From Tepidamorphaceae bacterium (GTDB lineage Bacteria > Pseudomonadota > Alphaproteobacteria > Rhizobiales > JAKSCL01): a stretch of DNA of 64,000 nt. The notes under the pieces are model-generated. The model saw only the letters and a list, made by a program, of their open reading frames with translations, was not told the DNA's origin and searched no databases. Shown piece after piece: positions 26,118 through 33,842 of this stretch. The translations under genes and the position numbers were made by a program. Positions within the stretch are counted from its first letter, which is position 1; each line of letters starts with the position of its first letter. The stretch spans positions 1-64,000 of the forward strand of contig JANQPO010000005.1 of assembly GCA_028289445.1 (NCBI GenBank), written 5' to 3'.

Positions 26118-26780
26118 TCATTCGTGAACTCCATCGTGACCTACGTCTCCTAATGGATTGTGCTCGCTGCTTTCGCTAGCAATTCGCAATTGTTGCGCCT
26201 GGTGTTCTGCATTCAAACGAAAGGCGGTTATCACGTCCGTAAGCGCAGCCGTTGATTGACGTCTGTCGCGGAGCTCCTCCTGAAGGAACTCGATGATTCT
26301 GTTCTTTTCCTCGAGGCGCTCGCGATACTCTGAATTCAGCTCGGCATCGGAAAGAACCGGTGCGGACGGGTGTGAACGGGTGTGCGCCTGTTCGGGTATG
26401 TTCTCCTCCGAGGAATTTTGTTTTTCCAAGGTCAAACTGGTGTACACGGGTGTGGACCGGTCTTGACCTGTGTGCACCGGTTCGGAATCTCTGCGCGCTT
26501 CGAACTCCAGCTCTTGATCGATTTTTCGGTCCAGGGATTTGCGCTCTACCGACCACCTAAAGCCATTGTCAACGTCTTCGCGCCGAACCACCAGTTCGGC
26601 GTCTTGCGGCTCGCGAAACGACCGCATCGCCCACCTTCGAATAGTTTTGGGAGTACGGAGAAGTCCGGCATTGGCACAGTAGGTGACGGCTTCAGTTATG
26701 GTGAGCCATTCACCGTCCAAGTTTGCTCCGGGATGCACCTGTTCGGACATGTGTGCGCTACTGGTTTTGTTCTTTTCCAT
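26118..26780 (-). CDS. HTH DNA-binding protein with coiled-coil C-terminus
   Basis: A 220-residue protein. Seen: an N-terminal MerR/excisionase-like helix-turn-helix (LTITEAVTYCANAGLL then TPKTIRRWAMRSF), a variable middle containing imperfect repeats around PVHTG, QAHTR and QVHPG, and a C-terminal coiled coil (EEKNRIIEFLQEELRDRRQS). The middle segment is encoded by 10-bp DNA repeats (26359-26388 and 26439-26478) that are out of step with codons. It could be a replication, partition or regulatory protein of the island binding its own coding sequence. No named family recognised beyond the HTH. Confidence 0.7.
   Translation of the reverse strand: MEKNKTSSAHMSEQVHPGANLDGEWLTITEAVTYCANAGLLRTPKTIRRWAMRSFREPQDAELVVRREDVDNGFRWSVERKSLDRKIDQELEFEARRDSEPVHTGQDRSTPVYTSLTLEKQNSSEENIPEQAHTRSHPSAPVLSDAELNSEYRERLEEKNRIIEFLQEELRDRRQSTAALTDVITAFRLNAEHQAQQLRIASESSEHNPLGDVGHDGVHE
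26359..26478. repeat. Helically phased 10-bp direct repeats inside the HTH gene
   Basis: Three consecutive decamers at 26359-26388 (GGTGCGGACG, GGTGTGAACG, GGTGTGCGCC) and four at 26439-26478 (GGTGTACACG, GGTGTGGACC, GGTCTTGACC, TGTGTGCACC) follow a GGTGTGnACS consensus. The two blocks are offset by exactly 80 bases. A 10-base period is not a codon multiple, so it is a DNA-level signal. Confidence 0.8.
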
Positions 26781-26994
26781 CCTTCAATTCTAGCACAAAT
26801 AGTCGGAACTCAGTGTGCGACGTGGGGAAGTGTGCACGAGCTTGTTAAGGAAAAAACTCGATCTACATTAACCATGCGATTTCTAAGGGCTCAACCATGC
26901 CGGAGTGCAGCTTGATGAAGCTGTAAGCATTCTCCGCAATGCTGCACTATGCAGCACGCGAAGGGAACGACTTGGATGACAATGGGTTTCGTCC

Positions 26995-27660
26995 TTATGG
27001 ATCCATCTGAGCCCAAGATGCTGGCCTGCTAAGTGGCGCCTCGGCTTCTCGAGGAAGGGGATTGGGGAACTGTGCTCGTGCTAGGTGCCCGTGACGAATA
27101 TGGCGGAGAAAGGACGCGACCGCCTCGAGATCCTTTGCGGGCCTATTCACCGGACTCAGTATACCTACAGGCTTCCCAACCTCTTCTCTGACGATTCTTA
27201 TGGGCTCAACGAGATCCGTATCATTAGAAATGACAGCCGCGACGTCAAATTCGTCGGTGAATGCATCTCTAACCAAATGCACCCCCAAATTTACATCGCT
27301 TCCTTTTTCTTCGGTCTTTACAACTCTGACGACACTAGGCCAAGGTTTGAATGGCGACTTTCCATCTTGCGGGGGCGGCGCTAATGCCGCGTAGGTTTTG
27401 TTTACGATAAAATTTCCGCGGAATATTTCCAACTCTGGAATTGTTAGAAGCGCGTCAAAATATATCTGTTGTCGTTTCGGGGCATCATGGTCTACCCTTG
27501 CAGAAACGCGTGCAGTATAATATTTAACTCCAATTATCGAGTTGCTATCATCTAATATTTCCTCAGCAAGTATCTTAACATTTAGCCATTTGTATTGCGG
27601 ATTTTGCCTAAGCGCTCGATAATATAGATTAAACCCGTCAACATATACTATCGTTCTCAT
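26995..27660 (-). CDS. NYN (PIN-like) domain protein, predicted RNase
   Basis: A 221-residue protein of the NYN family, PIN-fold metal-dependent nucleases. Seen: the first acidic site in TIVYVDGFNLYYRAL, EEKGSDVNLGVHLVRDAF in the middle, and VISNDTDLVEPIRIV with the distal aspartates; all expected acidic residues are present, so it is probably active. ATG 27660 begins at the conserved domain edge and has GAGGT upstream. It is divergent from a winged-helix gene. Such genes often occur in mobile elements, where they may cleave tRNA or other RNA. Confidence 0.88.
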   Translation of the reverse strand: MRTIVYVDGFNLYYRALRQNPQYKWLNVKILAEEILDDSNSIIGVKYYTARVSARVDHDAPKRQQIYFDALLTIPELEIFRGNFIVNKTYAALAPPPQDGKSPFKPWPSVVRVVKTEEKGSDVNLGVHLVRDAFTDEFDVAAVISNDTDLVEPIRIVREEVGKPVGILSPVNRPAKDLEAVASFLRHIRHGHLARAQFPNPLPREAEAPLSRPASWAQMDP

Positions 27661-27765
27661 TGAAACCTCAAAAAGCAAAAGCTGCTTTGGATTGCTCCGC
27701 CGCAGCTTTTGAGCCTACGGCACGCCGTAGGTGGGTTCAAACACATATGATCAGAAGGAGGTCAA

Positions 27766-27776
27766 ATTGCAACAAA
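27766..27776 (+). promoter_or_regulatory. Repeat of the ATTGCAACAAA motif
   Basis: An exact copy of the 11-mer seen upstream of the HTH gene at 24148-24158. Related GCAACA or TGTTGC words recur at 27807, 27822 and 27928 in the same leader. Candidate binding site for an island regulator. Confidence 0.3.
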
Positions 27777-27940
27777 GAACAGGAACTGCAATTTTTGAAT
27801 ATGGTAGCAACAAAAAACATTTTTGTTGCTACCATATTTTTGTGCCTTTGTCAAGTAGAGTTTCTCTTGACATTTCAGCCACAAATATGGGATCCAAACA
27901 CGTCCTTTCGTTGCAAAAAAGTAAATGCAACAATGAATGA
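27767..27940 (+). CDS. Possible 57-residue leader ORF before the winged-helix gene
   Basis: A perfect AAGGAGG ribosome site (27755-27761) precedes a TTG at 27767 at ideal spacing. The frame stays open for 57 codons and ends at 27940, overlapping the ATG (27933) of the next gene. The peptide (QQRTGTAIFEYGSNKKHF near its start) has no recognisable homology, and it spans the large palindrome. It may be a leader peptide that couples or attenuates the downstream gene, or a chance frame. Confidence 0.35.
   Translation: MQQRTGTAIFEYGSNKKHFCCYHIFVPLSSRVSLDISATNMGSKHVLSLQKSKCNNE
27798..27838. repeat. Perfect 19-bp inverted repeat with 3-base centre
   Basis: Arms of 19 bases (AATATGGTAGCAACAAAAA and its exact complement) surround ACA. 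It sits in the leader between divergent NYN and winged-helix genes. RNA from either strand would fold into a long hairpin followed on the plus strand by TTTTG, so it could be an attenuator, an operator or a small palindromic insertion. Confidence 0.85.
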
Positions 27941-28325
27941 AAATGAACTAACTTACTACGAACAGCGCCTGCTGCGGGAGATCAAAGACGTCGAATCGAG
28001 AATCCGTGAGCTCCGGGATGAACGCTCAGCCCTCGAACGTCTGCTTGCAAATGCGAGGGGACGAGATCGGGTAATCGGTACGGTAAAGCGCAAAAATAGC
28101 GTTGATCGAGTGCTTGTCGAATCAACAGTTCTCGAAGCCCTCACGGACTCAGATGCACCGTTACGCTCATCCGAACTTTACCGGCGAGTTTCGTCTGTAG
28201 TGTTCTCTTTGAACGAGAACACCTTCCGCTCGTATCTTCATCGAATGAAACTGAGTGGCAAAATCGAAAACTTCCGCGGAATTCGCGGACGGTGGGCGAT
28301 CCCAAATCAAATGAAAGACGAATGA
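27933..28325 (+). CDS. Winged-helix protein with N-terminal coiled coil
   Basis: A 130-residue protein: an N-terminal coiled coil (LREIKDVESRIRELRDERSA), a basic linker (GTVKRKNSVDRV) and a C-terminal winged-helix-like domain (APLRSSELYRRVSSVVFSLN ... YLHRMKLSGKIENF). It resembles small histone-like or HTH proteins that read whether a target is occupied; function unknown. The ATG at 27933 is chosen over upstream in-frame starts that lie within the palindrome. Divergent from the NYN nuclease gene, so it may regulate it. Confidence 0.65.
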   Translation: MNENELTYYEQRLLREIKDVESRIRELRDERSALERLLANARGRDRVIGTVKRKNSVDRVLVESTVLEALTDSDAPLRSSELYRRVSSVVFSLNENTFRSYLHRMKLSGKIENFRGIRGRWAIPNQMKDE

Positions 28326-28450
28326 GAGTTGCTGGATTCTCTGCTCTACTGTCCAACTATCGAACTTTCGCACAAGATATATGAAGCGAATGAACTCGGA
28401 AAAAACGGGTCAGCAGAGCCACATATTAGAACTTGGTGCGTGCTGCCAAA

Positions 28451-28666
28451 TCAGAAGAAAAGCGCAATTATACCGGTTATGATCGCGATTTGACCGACGA
28501 GCATACCGGCTATCCAGCGTGTCTGACGGTGTAAATCCTCCTTTGTTGCAAGCGCCAAACGTGCTTCCTCTTTGGTGAGAATTTCATCGATTGCGTCACG
28601 GGCCTTATCCCGATCGACTCCCTGATCAATGAGCAAGTCGTATAGTTTGATTGCGGATGTAGTCAT
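28451..28666 (-). CDS. Small coiled-coil, single-membrane-segment protein (DUF1640-like)
   Basis: A 71-residue protein: helical N-terminus (AIKLYDLLIDQGVDRDKARD), charged heptads (EARLALATKEDLHRQTR) and one C-terminal transmembrane segment (GMLVGQIAIITGIIALFF). This is the layout of bacterial DUF1640/CCDC90-like small proteins common in phages and plasmids. Function unknown. ATG 28666 is preferred to an upstream in-frame ATG at 28693. Confidence 0.65.
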   Translation of the reverse strand: MTTSAIKLYDLLIDQGVDRDKARDAIDEILTKEEARLALATKEDLHRQTRWIAGMLVGQIAIITGIIALFF

Positions 28667-28903
28667 AGAATTATGAAGTTGTATGGTAATCATACCATAG
28701 GATCGGAAATAACGCGAAAGCGAAATCCGCGTCTTACTCCTGTTGCCAATGCTCCAAATTAGCGGAGATGGCCGAGGAAGATTTTCGAATCGTTTGTGGG
28801 TTTGAACAACACCAACGCCGTCTTTTGCCGGTCATCCGCGCATGAGCGGGCACTTAGCACATACTTGTTGGCGTCCGATTGTTCTCTATGCTACTCCGAA
28901 TCC

Positions 28904-29167
28904 ATGAATAAAGACTCGGCCGAGTTTGTAGATTCTTTGATCCAACGCCTGGGTCTCGTCAGGCAGCGGATGGAGAAGATTACACACGATTCTGCCCGAT
29001 TGCTTGTGACGCCAAACCTCGGCGATGATGGTGGAGAGTGGCTTCAAAAATTTTCAGAACTCAGAGAGTTGGCTCAATCCTTACAAAAGTCAGCCAATTC
29101 CCTAGATAGCATTGTAGCGACTGTCGAAAGAGTCGTTACAGAGCTTGTGAACGAGAAGAAGTTCTGA
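28904..29167 (+). CDS. Unknown small helical protein
   Basis: An 87-residue protein with predicted amphipathic helices (DSLIQRLGLVRQRMEKITHD and LRELAQSLQKSANSLDSIVA) and no membrane segment. No family recognised. Its stop TGA overlaps the next gene's ATG (TGATG at 29165-29169), so it is coupled to the membrane-anchored protein downstream. A frame open from 28796 is not supported by a ribosome site. Confidence 0.55.
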   Translation: MNKDSAEFVDSLIQRLGLVRQRMEKITHDSARLLVTPNLGDDGGEWLQKFSELRELAQSLQKSANSLDSIVATVERVVTELVNEKKF

Positions 29168-30057
29168 TGCTCGCTGAATTCATCACCAACAAGCTTCCCA
29201 TTATCCTAATTTCATTGGTGGTTGCGCATCTAGTGTTTCGATGGTTGCGCACTCCGCTCATTTCTGAGGAGGAACGAGAAAATCAGCGGAAAGCCCAGTG
29301 GAAAGAAACCTACAAGGAGCTCCAAAAGTACAACACTGAATCGAAAAAGAAGGCCGAAGAATTTGCCGCTAGCGAGGTCAACATCCACTCCTTTACGGTC
29401 GAAGCCGGAAAGGGCGCGGATCGTGGTGCCGCCCTCATTGAGATCACATGGAGTGGCCCGGAGGGCAGCGAGTTGTTCGTTGCCAAGAGTGGCAGCAACT
29501 CCGGTCTAGAGACACGCGTCGAGGCTGTGCACAGATCTGATGATCGCATTGGTTACGAGAGGAACAAGACTCCCTTCAGGTTCACGCACCGACATGAAAT
29601 CATAGGAGCGACATACCACTACTACGCCTGGATCGAATACCCGATCCAGTTTGAAGCGTACCCTATTCCATGGAGCTCGTTGGACACAGATGTTGAACTC
29701 CCGACTGAAAGAACCAACAAACGCGAAAACCGAAAAAGCCTCCTTGAATCCCGCAGCATCTCGATAGGCAAATCGGAAACAAAGTTAGAGTTCCTGCAAC
29801 GAAAAAAGGAAGAGCACGCTCGCGAGCGTGCTCTTAGAGATGCCCTAAGAAGTGGCAAACGCGAGTCCAATCCAGCGCCTGAGTTTTCGACTGACACAAT
29901 CGTCCAGCAGGTGCTGGATCAAATCAAAGAAGAGGCCGAACTGGCAGACAAAATCGATCAGACAATCGAAACACTTGGCCTCGATATCGAAGGTGCAGAA
30001 CGCCTGGAAAACGAGATTATCGCTCGTTACTATGAATACAAAGAGGCAAGAAATTAG
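29167..30057 (+). CDS. Unknown membrane-anchored protein with beta-rich domain
   Basis: A 296-residue protein. Seen: one N-terminal transmembrane segment (LPIILISLVVAHLVFRWL), a charged coiled stretch, a beta-rich domain at about residues 70-165 (VNIHSFTVEAG ... ALIEITWSGPEGSELFVAKS ... TYHYYAWIEYPIQFE) that looks like an Ig/fibronectin-type fold, and a long charged helical C-terminus. No family recognised. It is translationally coupled to the 87-residue gene upstream; the pair may form a membrane complex. Confidence 0.6.
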   Translation: MLAEFITNKLPIILISLVVAHLVFRWLRTPLISEEERENQRKAQWKETYKELQKYNTESKKKAEEFAASEVNIHSFTVEAGKGADRGAALIEITWSGPEGSELFVAKSGSNSGLETRVEAVHRSDDRIGYERNKTPFRFTHRHEIIGATYHYYAWIEYPIQFEAYPIPWSSLDTDVELPTERTNKRENRKSLLESRSISIGKSETKLEFLQRKKEEHARERALRDALRSGKRESNPAPEFSTDTIVQQVLDQIKEEAELADKIDQTIETLGLDIEGAERLENEIIARYYEYKEARN

Positions 30058-30063
30058 GCGTCG

Positions 30064-30459
30064 CTACATAGCGACGCCTGACATTTCGCGAAGGCTCAGA
30101 ACTTGGTCCCAGGAGCTACAGAGGAAGTTATACTCTTGCATCACCCACAATTCCCATCCCGTAGGTTCATGAATACACCGCCTAATAGCGTACTCCGCAA
30201 GGTGCTCGATGAGCGACTGGACTGATGCAAACATCACTTCTGACGCTTCCCCATCGCCAGTACGCTCTCGTTCGATTACCTGGATAAACACAGCGCTGAG
30301 GCCCATCATGTGCGTGAGGAATGTGGCAAGTTCCTCTTGGGCTGCGAGCAATTCCTCGGCACTGCCGTTGCCGTCGCGGATCTCCCCTAATCCGATTGCA
30401 ATCGCATGGATTTCCGCAGGCACCCGCGTGCCCGTCGTTCTATCATAATGAAAGGACAT
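30064..30459 (-). CDS. Unknown helical protein
   Basis: A 131-residue protein, mostly helical (ELLAAQEELATFLTHMMGLS, VQSLIEHLAEYAIRRCIHE), with GWELWVMQEYNFLCSSWDQV near the end. Ends only seven bases from the convergent stop of the 296-residue gene. ATG 30459 is the likely start; an in-frame ATG at 30483 is also possible. I do not recognise it. Confidence 0.5.
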   Translation of the reverse strand: MSFHYDRTTGTRVPAEIHAIAIGLGEIRDGNGSAEELLAAQEELATFLTHMMGLSAVFIQVIERERTGDGEASEVMFASVQSLIEHLAEYAIRRCIHEPTGWELWVMQEYNFLCSSWDQVLSLREMSGVAM

Positions 30460-30536
30460 TCTATTCTCCGCCGATGCCGGCACTCCAAGACCATCTTAGA
30501 GTTGCCAGGACGACGGAGAATTGATGAAATTAAACC

Positions 30537-32579
30537 ATGAATAGGCTAAGAAAGCAAATTTCGCGAATGGGCCGAGACCGATTTTCGCATCACCTAAGTA
30601 TAGGTATTGATGGAAACGGTGATGAAATTTCTATTCCGTATAAGAGTCGTGCGGCACATTTACACGTAATTGGACGAACACGAAGCGGTAAGAGTCGCTT
30701 TTTGTCCGATTTAATCATACAAGATATTGCTAACAATCAAGGACTTTGTCTAATTGATCCGCACGGTGAACTAGTCGAGTACACGCTTGGTTGGCTTGCA
30801 CGGAACAAGCTGATCCTACGCAGACGACAAATCCATCCCGTCTCATTTGACGATCCAAGCCACACGTTTTGCTTCAATCCCCTGCATATTAACGTCCCTG
30901 ACGAGGCATACAGCGTGGCCAACTTGGTCACTGAATCGCTTTCAAAAGTGTACGGCAACACGGCTACGGAAACGCCGCTGATTGATGCCACACTCAATAC
31001 CATTTTTACAATCCTCGCAGAGCGCGGGTTACCGTTGGCAGCAGCACAGTGGTTCGTAAGCGATCACGCCAGTGCCGTGCGGGATCGGCTCGTGGCAGGG
31101 CATCCTGACCCCTACTACCGAGCCCTGGGAGAGACCTTCTCGAATATGCAGCCGCGAGAGTATCGCGAGACGGTAGCGAGCACTGAACGGCGACTGCGCC
31201 AATTCATCGGCCGCCCGATCATGCGTCGCTTCTTCTCCCAAACCAAGAACACCATAGATTGGCGCGCTGCTATGGATGGGGGCGACGTTCTGCTTTTCAA
31301 TCTCAAGCAGAACACGGTTGTGGATGCACGTCAGCTCCGGGCACTTGGAATGATGCTCACGGGAACCTTGGTTGACACAGCCTATTCAAGAGACCCCCGT
31401 CGCAATCCCCGCCCCTTCTATCTGTACATCGACGAAGTGCAGAACTTTGTCACAAACGACATCGATAACATCCTCTCGGAATGCTCCAAATTTGGCCTGT
31501 TTGTCACTGCCAGTCATCAGTACATACAGCAGCTCCGGGATGCCGGCGACCGCATTTCCTCGGCCATCATGGCCAATACCCTGCTGAAAGCCCTGTTCTC
31601 CATGTCGCACCAGGACGCCATGGAGTTTGTGGATGAGGCATTCGGCCATCAAATCGATCCCGAACGGCTTAAGGAAAAAGTGAAATCGCCGCATGTCGTT
31701 GGACACAGGCGCGCACGATTGGCTTCCGGCAGCACCACGTACACCATAGGCAAATCGAACTCTACGAACCGTGGAACAAGCGTTGGCGTGTCTGATGGGC
31801 GTTCCGCTACTTCAAGCTTTGCCAAATCTGTTATGGAATCCATAGCCGAAAGCGTAACCGAAACTTACGCAGTCAGCGATTCCAGCGGCACTAGCGCTAC
31901 AAACATCGATAGCGCGTCAAGCGGATTGTCGCTTGGCGAAGTCACAATGTTCAACACTGACGGAGATGTAATTGGCTCAATCGGCAGTTTGGGAAACGTG
32001 ACGGGCACGGCACAAGGATCCGGCGAAGGATCGTTTTCCGGCACGACCAATTCGTATGGAACGTCACGCTCACGGAGCCGAGCTCAAGGGACTGCTGAAA
32101 CCTCCGGTCAAGCCGACACAGTTAGCCGTATGACCACGAGCGGGAGAAATGAAAGTTCATCAACTGGGGCCACCATTAGCTTTGGCTTTGCTGACGGCTG
32201 GAGCGAAGCCCTCCAACCCATAATCGAGTGGTTCAGTACACAAACGTGGAGCATTGAGGAGCAGCGCTATCTCTTTGCCAAACAAATCGCGCGCGCTCCG
32301 AAGCGGCAAGGACATTTCGTAGCGGTTGGCCATGGAACGATTCCGTTTCAAACGAGGAATCGGCCTGATTTGCCGGTGCTTGAGTTGGGTGAAGCGCGCC
32401 TCCTTACACGGCTGCGAGAAACTTCAGGTTGGTTCGTCTCGACGCGCGTCGCTATTGACAACGCAGATGACCTGTTGAGGTCACTTGGGGGCAAAGAACA
32501 GCAACGGTTGACGTTTGAACAAGAACACTCTGACTTTGGCGCGACGGGCGCTGCAGCGGATGATGATCTGTGGTCTTGA
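30537..32579 (+). CDS. HerA/TraD-like DNA-pumping ATPase with Ser/Gly-rich insert
   Basis: A 680-residue ATPase of the FtsK/HerA superfamily, type IV coupling-protein-like. Seen: Walker A GRTRSGKS (residues 46-53), LCLIDPHGELVEYTL as in TraD/VirD4-like proteins, Walker B FYLYIDEVQNF (residues 294-304), and a sensor-like LFVTASHQYIQQL. Residues about 398-560 are a low-complexity Ser/Gly/Thr stretch rich in TSxS repeats, then a C-terminal domain (QRYLFAKQIARAPKRQGHFV). No transmembrane segments are evident. It probably moves island DNA during transfer or replication together with the replication-relaxation protein encoded next door. A degenerate paralogue lies at 36779-38176. Confidence 0.85.
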   Translation: MNRLRKQISRMGRDRFSHHLSIGIDGNGDEISIPYKSRAAHLHVIGRTRSGKSRFLSDLIIQDIANNQGLCLIDPHGELVEYTLGWLARNKLILRRRQIHPVSFDDPSHTFCFNPLHINVPDEAYSVANLVTESLSKVYGNTATETPLIDATLNTIFTILAERGLPLAAAQWFVSDHASAVRDRLVAGHPDPYYRALGETFSNMQPREYRETVASTERRLRQFIGRPIMRRFFSQTKNTIDWRAAMDGGDVLLFNLKQNTVVDARQLRALGMMLTGTLVDTAYSRDPRRNPRPFYLYIDEVQNFVTNDIDNILSECSKFGLFVTASHQYIQQLRDAGDRISSAIMANTLLKALFSMSHQDAMEFVDEAFGHQIDPERLKEKVKSPHVVGHRRARLASGSTTYTIGKSNSTNRGTSVGVSDGRSATSSFAKSVMESIAESVTETYAVSDSSGTSATNIDSASSGLSLGEVTMFNTDGDVIGSIGSLGNVTGTAQGSGEGSFSGTTNSYGTSRSRSRAQGTAETSGQADTVSRMTTSGRNESSSTGATISFGFADGWSEALQPIIEWFSTQTWSIEEQRYLFAKQIARAPKRQGHFVAVGHGTIPFQTRNRPDLPVLELGEARLLTRLRETSGWFVSTRVAIDNADDLLRSLGGKEQQRLTFEQEHSDFGATGAAADDDLWS

Positions 32580-32670
32580 CCAAGTGACACCGATAGGCAG
32601 CGTCCAGCGGAGCTCATCTGACGGCTAGAGAAAGGTGCGGTGAAGGCGTATGGCCGTATCGAAACACGGA

Positions 32671-33630
32671 TTACGTGGATTGCAGCAATTGCCGTTGTTG
32701 ACCGTTCCCGTCCAGCCAAATCGGCTCATGGAGAAAATCAGACGACAAAAACCGAGCGGCAGTGGTGTACAAGAATAGATTGCCGGGTATCAACTTCGCT
32801 GCGTGTTGCTGAAACACGTTTATGCAGGCGCGCATTCGATTATCCGTTCCTGTGGTCACGAAGAGCCGCTGAAATCCCGTATTTCCAAAAATCTGATGTA
32901 CGAGTTTTCGATTGAAGATGTCTGCGTACCCTAGATCCTTTTGCAGGATTGACGCCTTGGTCATTGGGTTCTTGGTCGTGTATGGCTCGGTATCTTCGTC
33001 CCACTCGAGCGTCAACAACAGCGTCTTTTGATCCTCGATCCGTTCAATCCGAAATAGCCAATCGGACACTGTAGAACGTCGATAGCGCTTGCCATTAAGC
33101 CAGGTGAACTGCGTGGGAAATGACACGTGCTGTCCGCCAATCATGGTGGCCGCAGGTGAGGTAGCAATCACTTCAGCTGTTTGCTGCAAGCGGTAGCCCT
33201 GAACTTGGTTCAATCTCGTCTGAAACCGGACTTTGGCTTCTGCCACGCCAAGGATGTGTGCGATCTTCCCTGCATCTTTGAGCTCCCGATTCTTCCTCCC
33301 CCACTGGACAGTTCGCGGAATCGGCAGGCCTAGCGAATCCCGACAGTATCGCGCACCAACGTCACCTAAAGCATGAGGAGTGGGACGCTCTGTACCATAG
33401 GCATAAATCGATCTCGCAATCTCGGGCCGATCAAGGTACCGATGAGAACAAAGGTTGCGCAGGGATTTGTTAAAATCGCTTCGGCTACGCAATCCCGCGA
33501 CACGCTGAAGCTGGTCTATTGTCGCAAGGCGGCAGTGATACGTCGTCTCAATCACCCGGCGATGCCAACTATCGGGTTTGATGACGAATTCACTTGTCGG
33601 TGTTTCGAATGAAAAGGTCGCTCTTCGCAT
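32671..33630 (-). CDS. Replication-relaxation family protein
   Basis: A 319-residue protein matching the replication-relaxation (PF13814-type) family: RVIETTYHCRLATIDQLQRV (winged-helix start), LGDVGARYCRDSLGLP, and WLFRIERIEDQKTLLLTLEW in the C-terminal half. The family is proposed to act in plasmid replication or mobilisation, but activity is not well established. In this island it is convergent with the HerA/TraD-like ATPase gene, a recurrent neighbour, supporting a shared DNA-transfer or replication role. Confidence 0.78.
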   Translation of the reverse strand: MRRATFSFETPTSEFVIKPDSWHRRVIETTYHCRLATIDQLQRVAGLRSRSDFNKSLRNLCSHRYLDRPEIARSIYAYGTERPTPHALGDVGARYCRDSLGLPIPRTVQWGRKNRELKDAGKIAHILGVAEAKVRFQTRLNQVQGYRLQQTAEVIATSPAATMIGGQHVSFPTQFTWLNGKRYRRSTVSDWLFRIERIEDQKTLLLTLEWDEDTEPYTTKNPMTKASILQKDLGYADIFNRKLVHQIFGNTGFQRLFVTTGTDNRMRACINVFQQHAAKLIPGNLFLYTTAARFLSSDFLHEPIWLDGNGQQRQLLQST

Positions 33631-33842
33631 GCAATCAGTTTAGCACGTCTGCTTAGGCGTGTTTCTTACTGGGTTCGTTAGCCTATAGCATAAGCCTCGG
33701 CCGCAAATCATCAGTCCAGGAGGCAAATCCTCCCGAGATTAGCGGACGTGAGACGGTGGCCCTCCATACGTTTTTGCTCCCTGATATCGGACTATGTTTT
33801 GGCCAATCCATTTAAGAGACAACTTGGCAATATGCGTTCAAA

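Noticed and set aside
27801..27932. N-terminal extension MVATKNIF... of the winged-helix gene
   Set aside because: The extension is a translation of the 19-bp palindrome and its flank; the coiled coil begins at the ATG at 27933.
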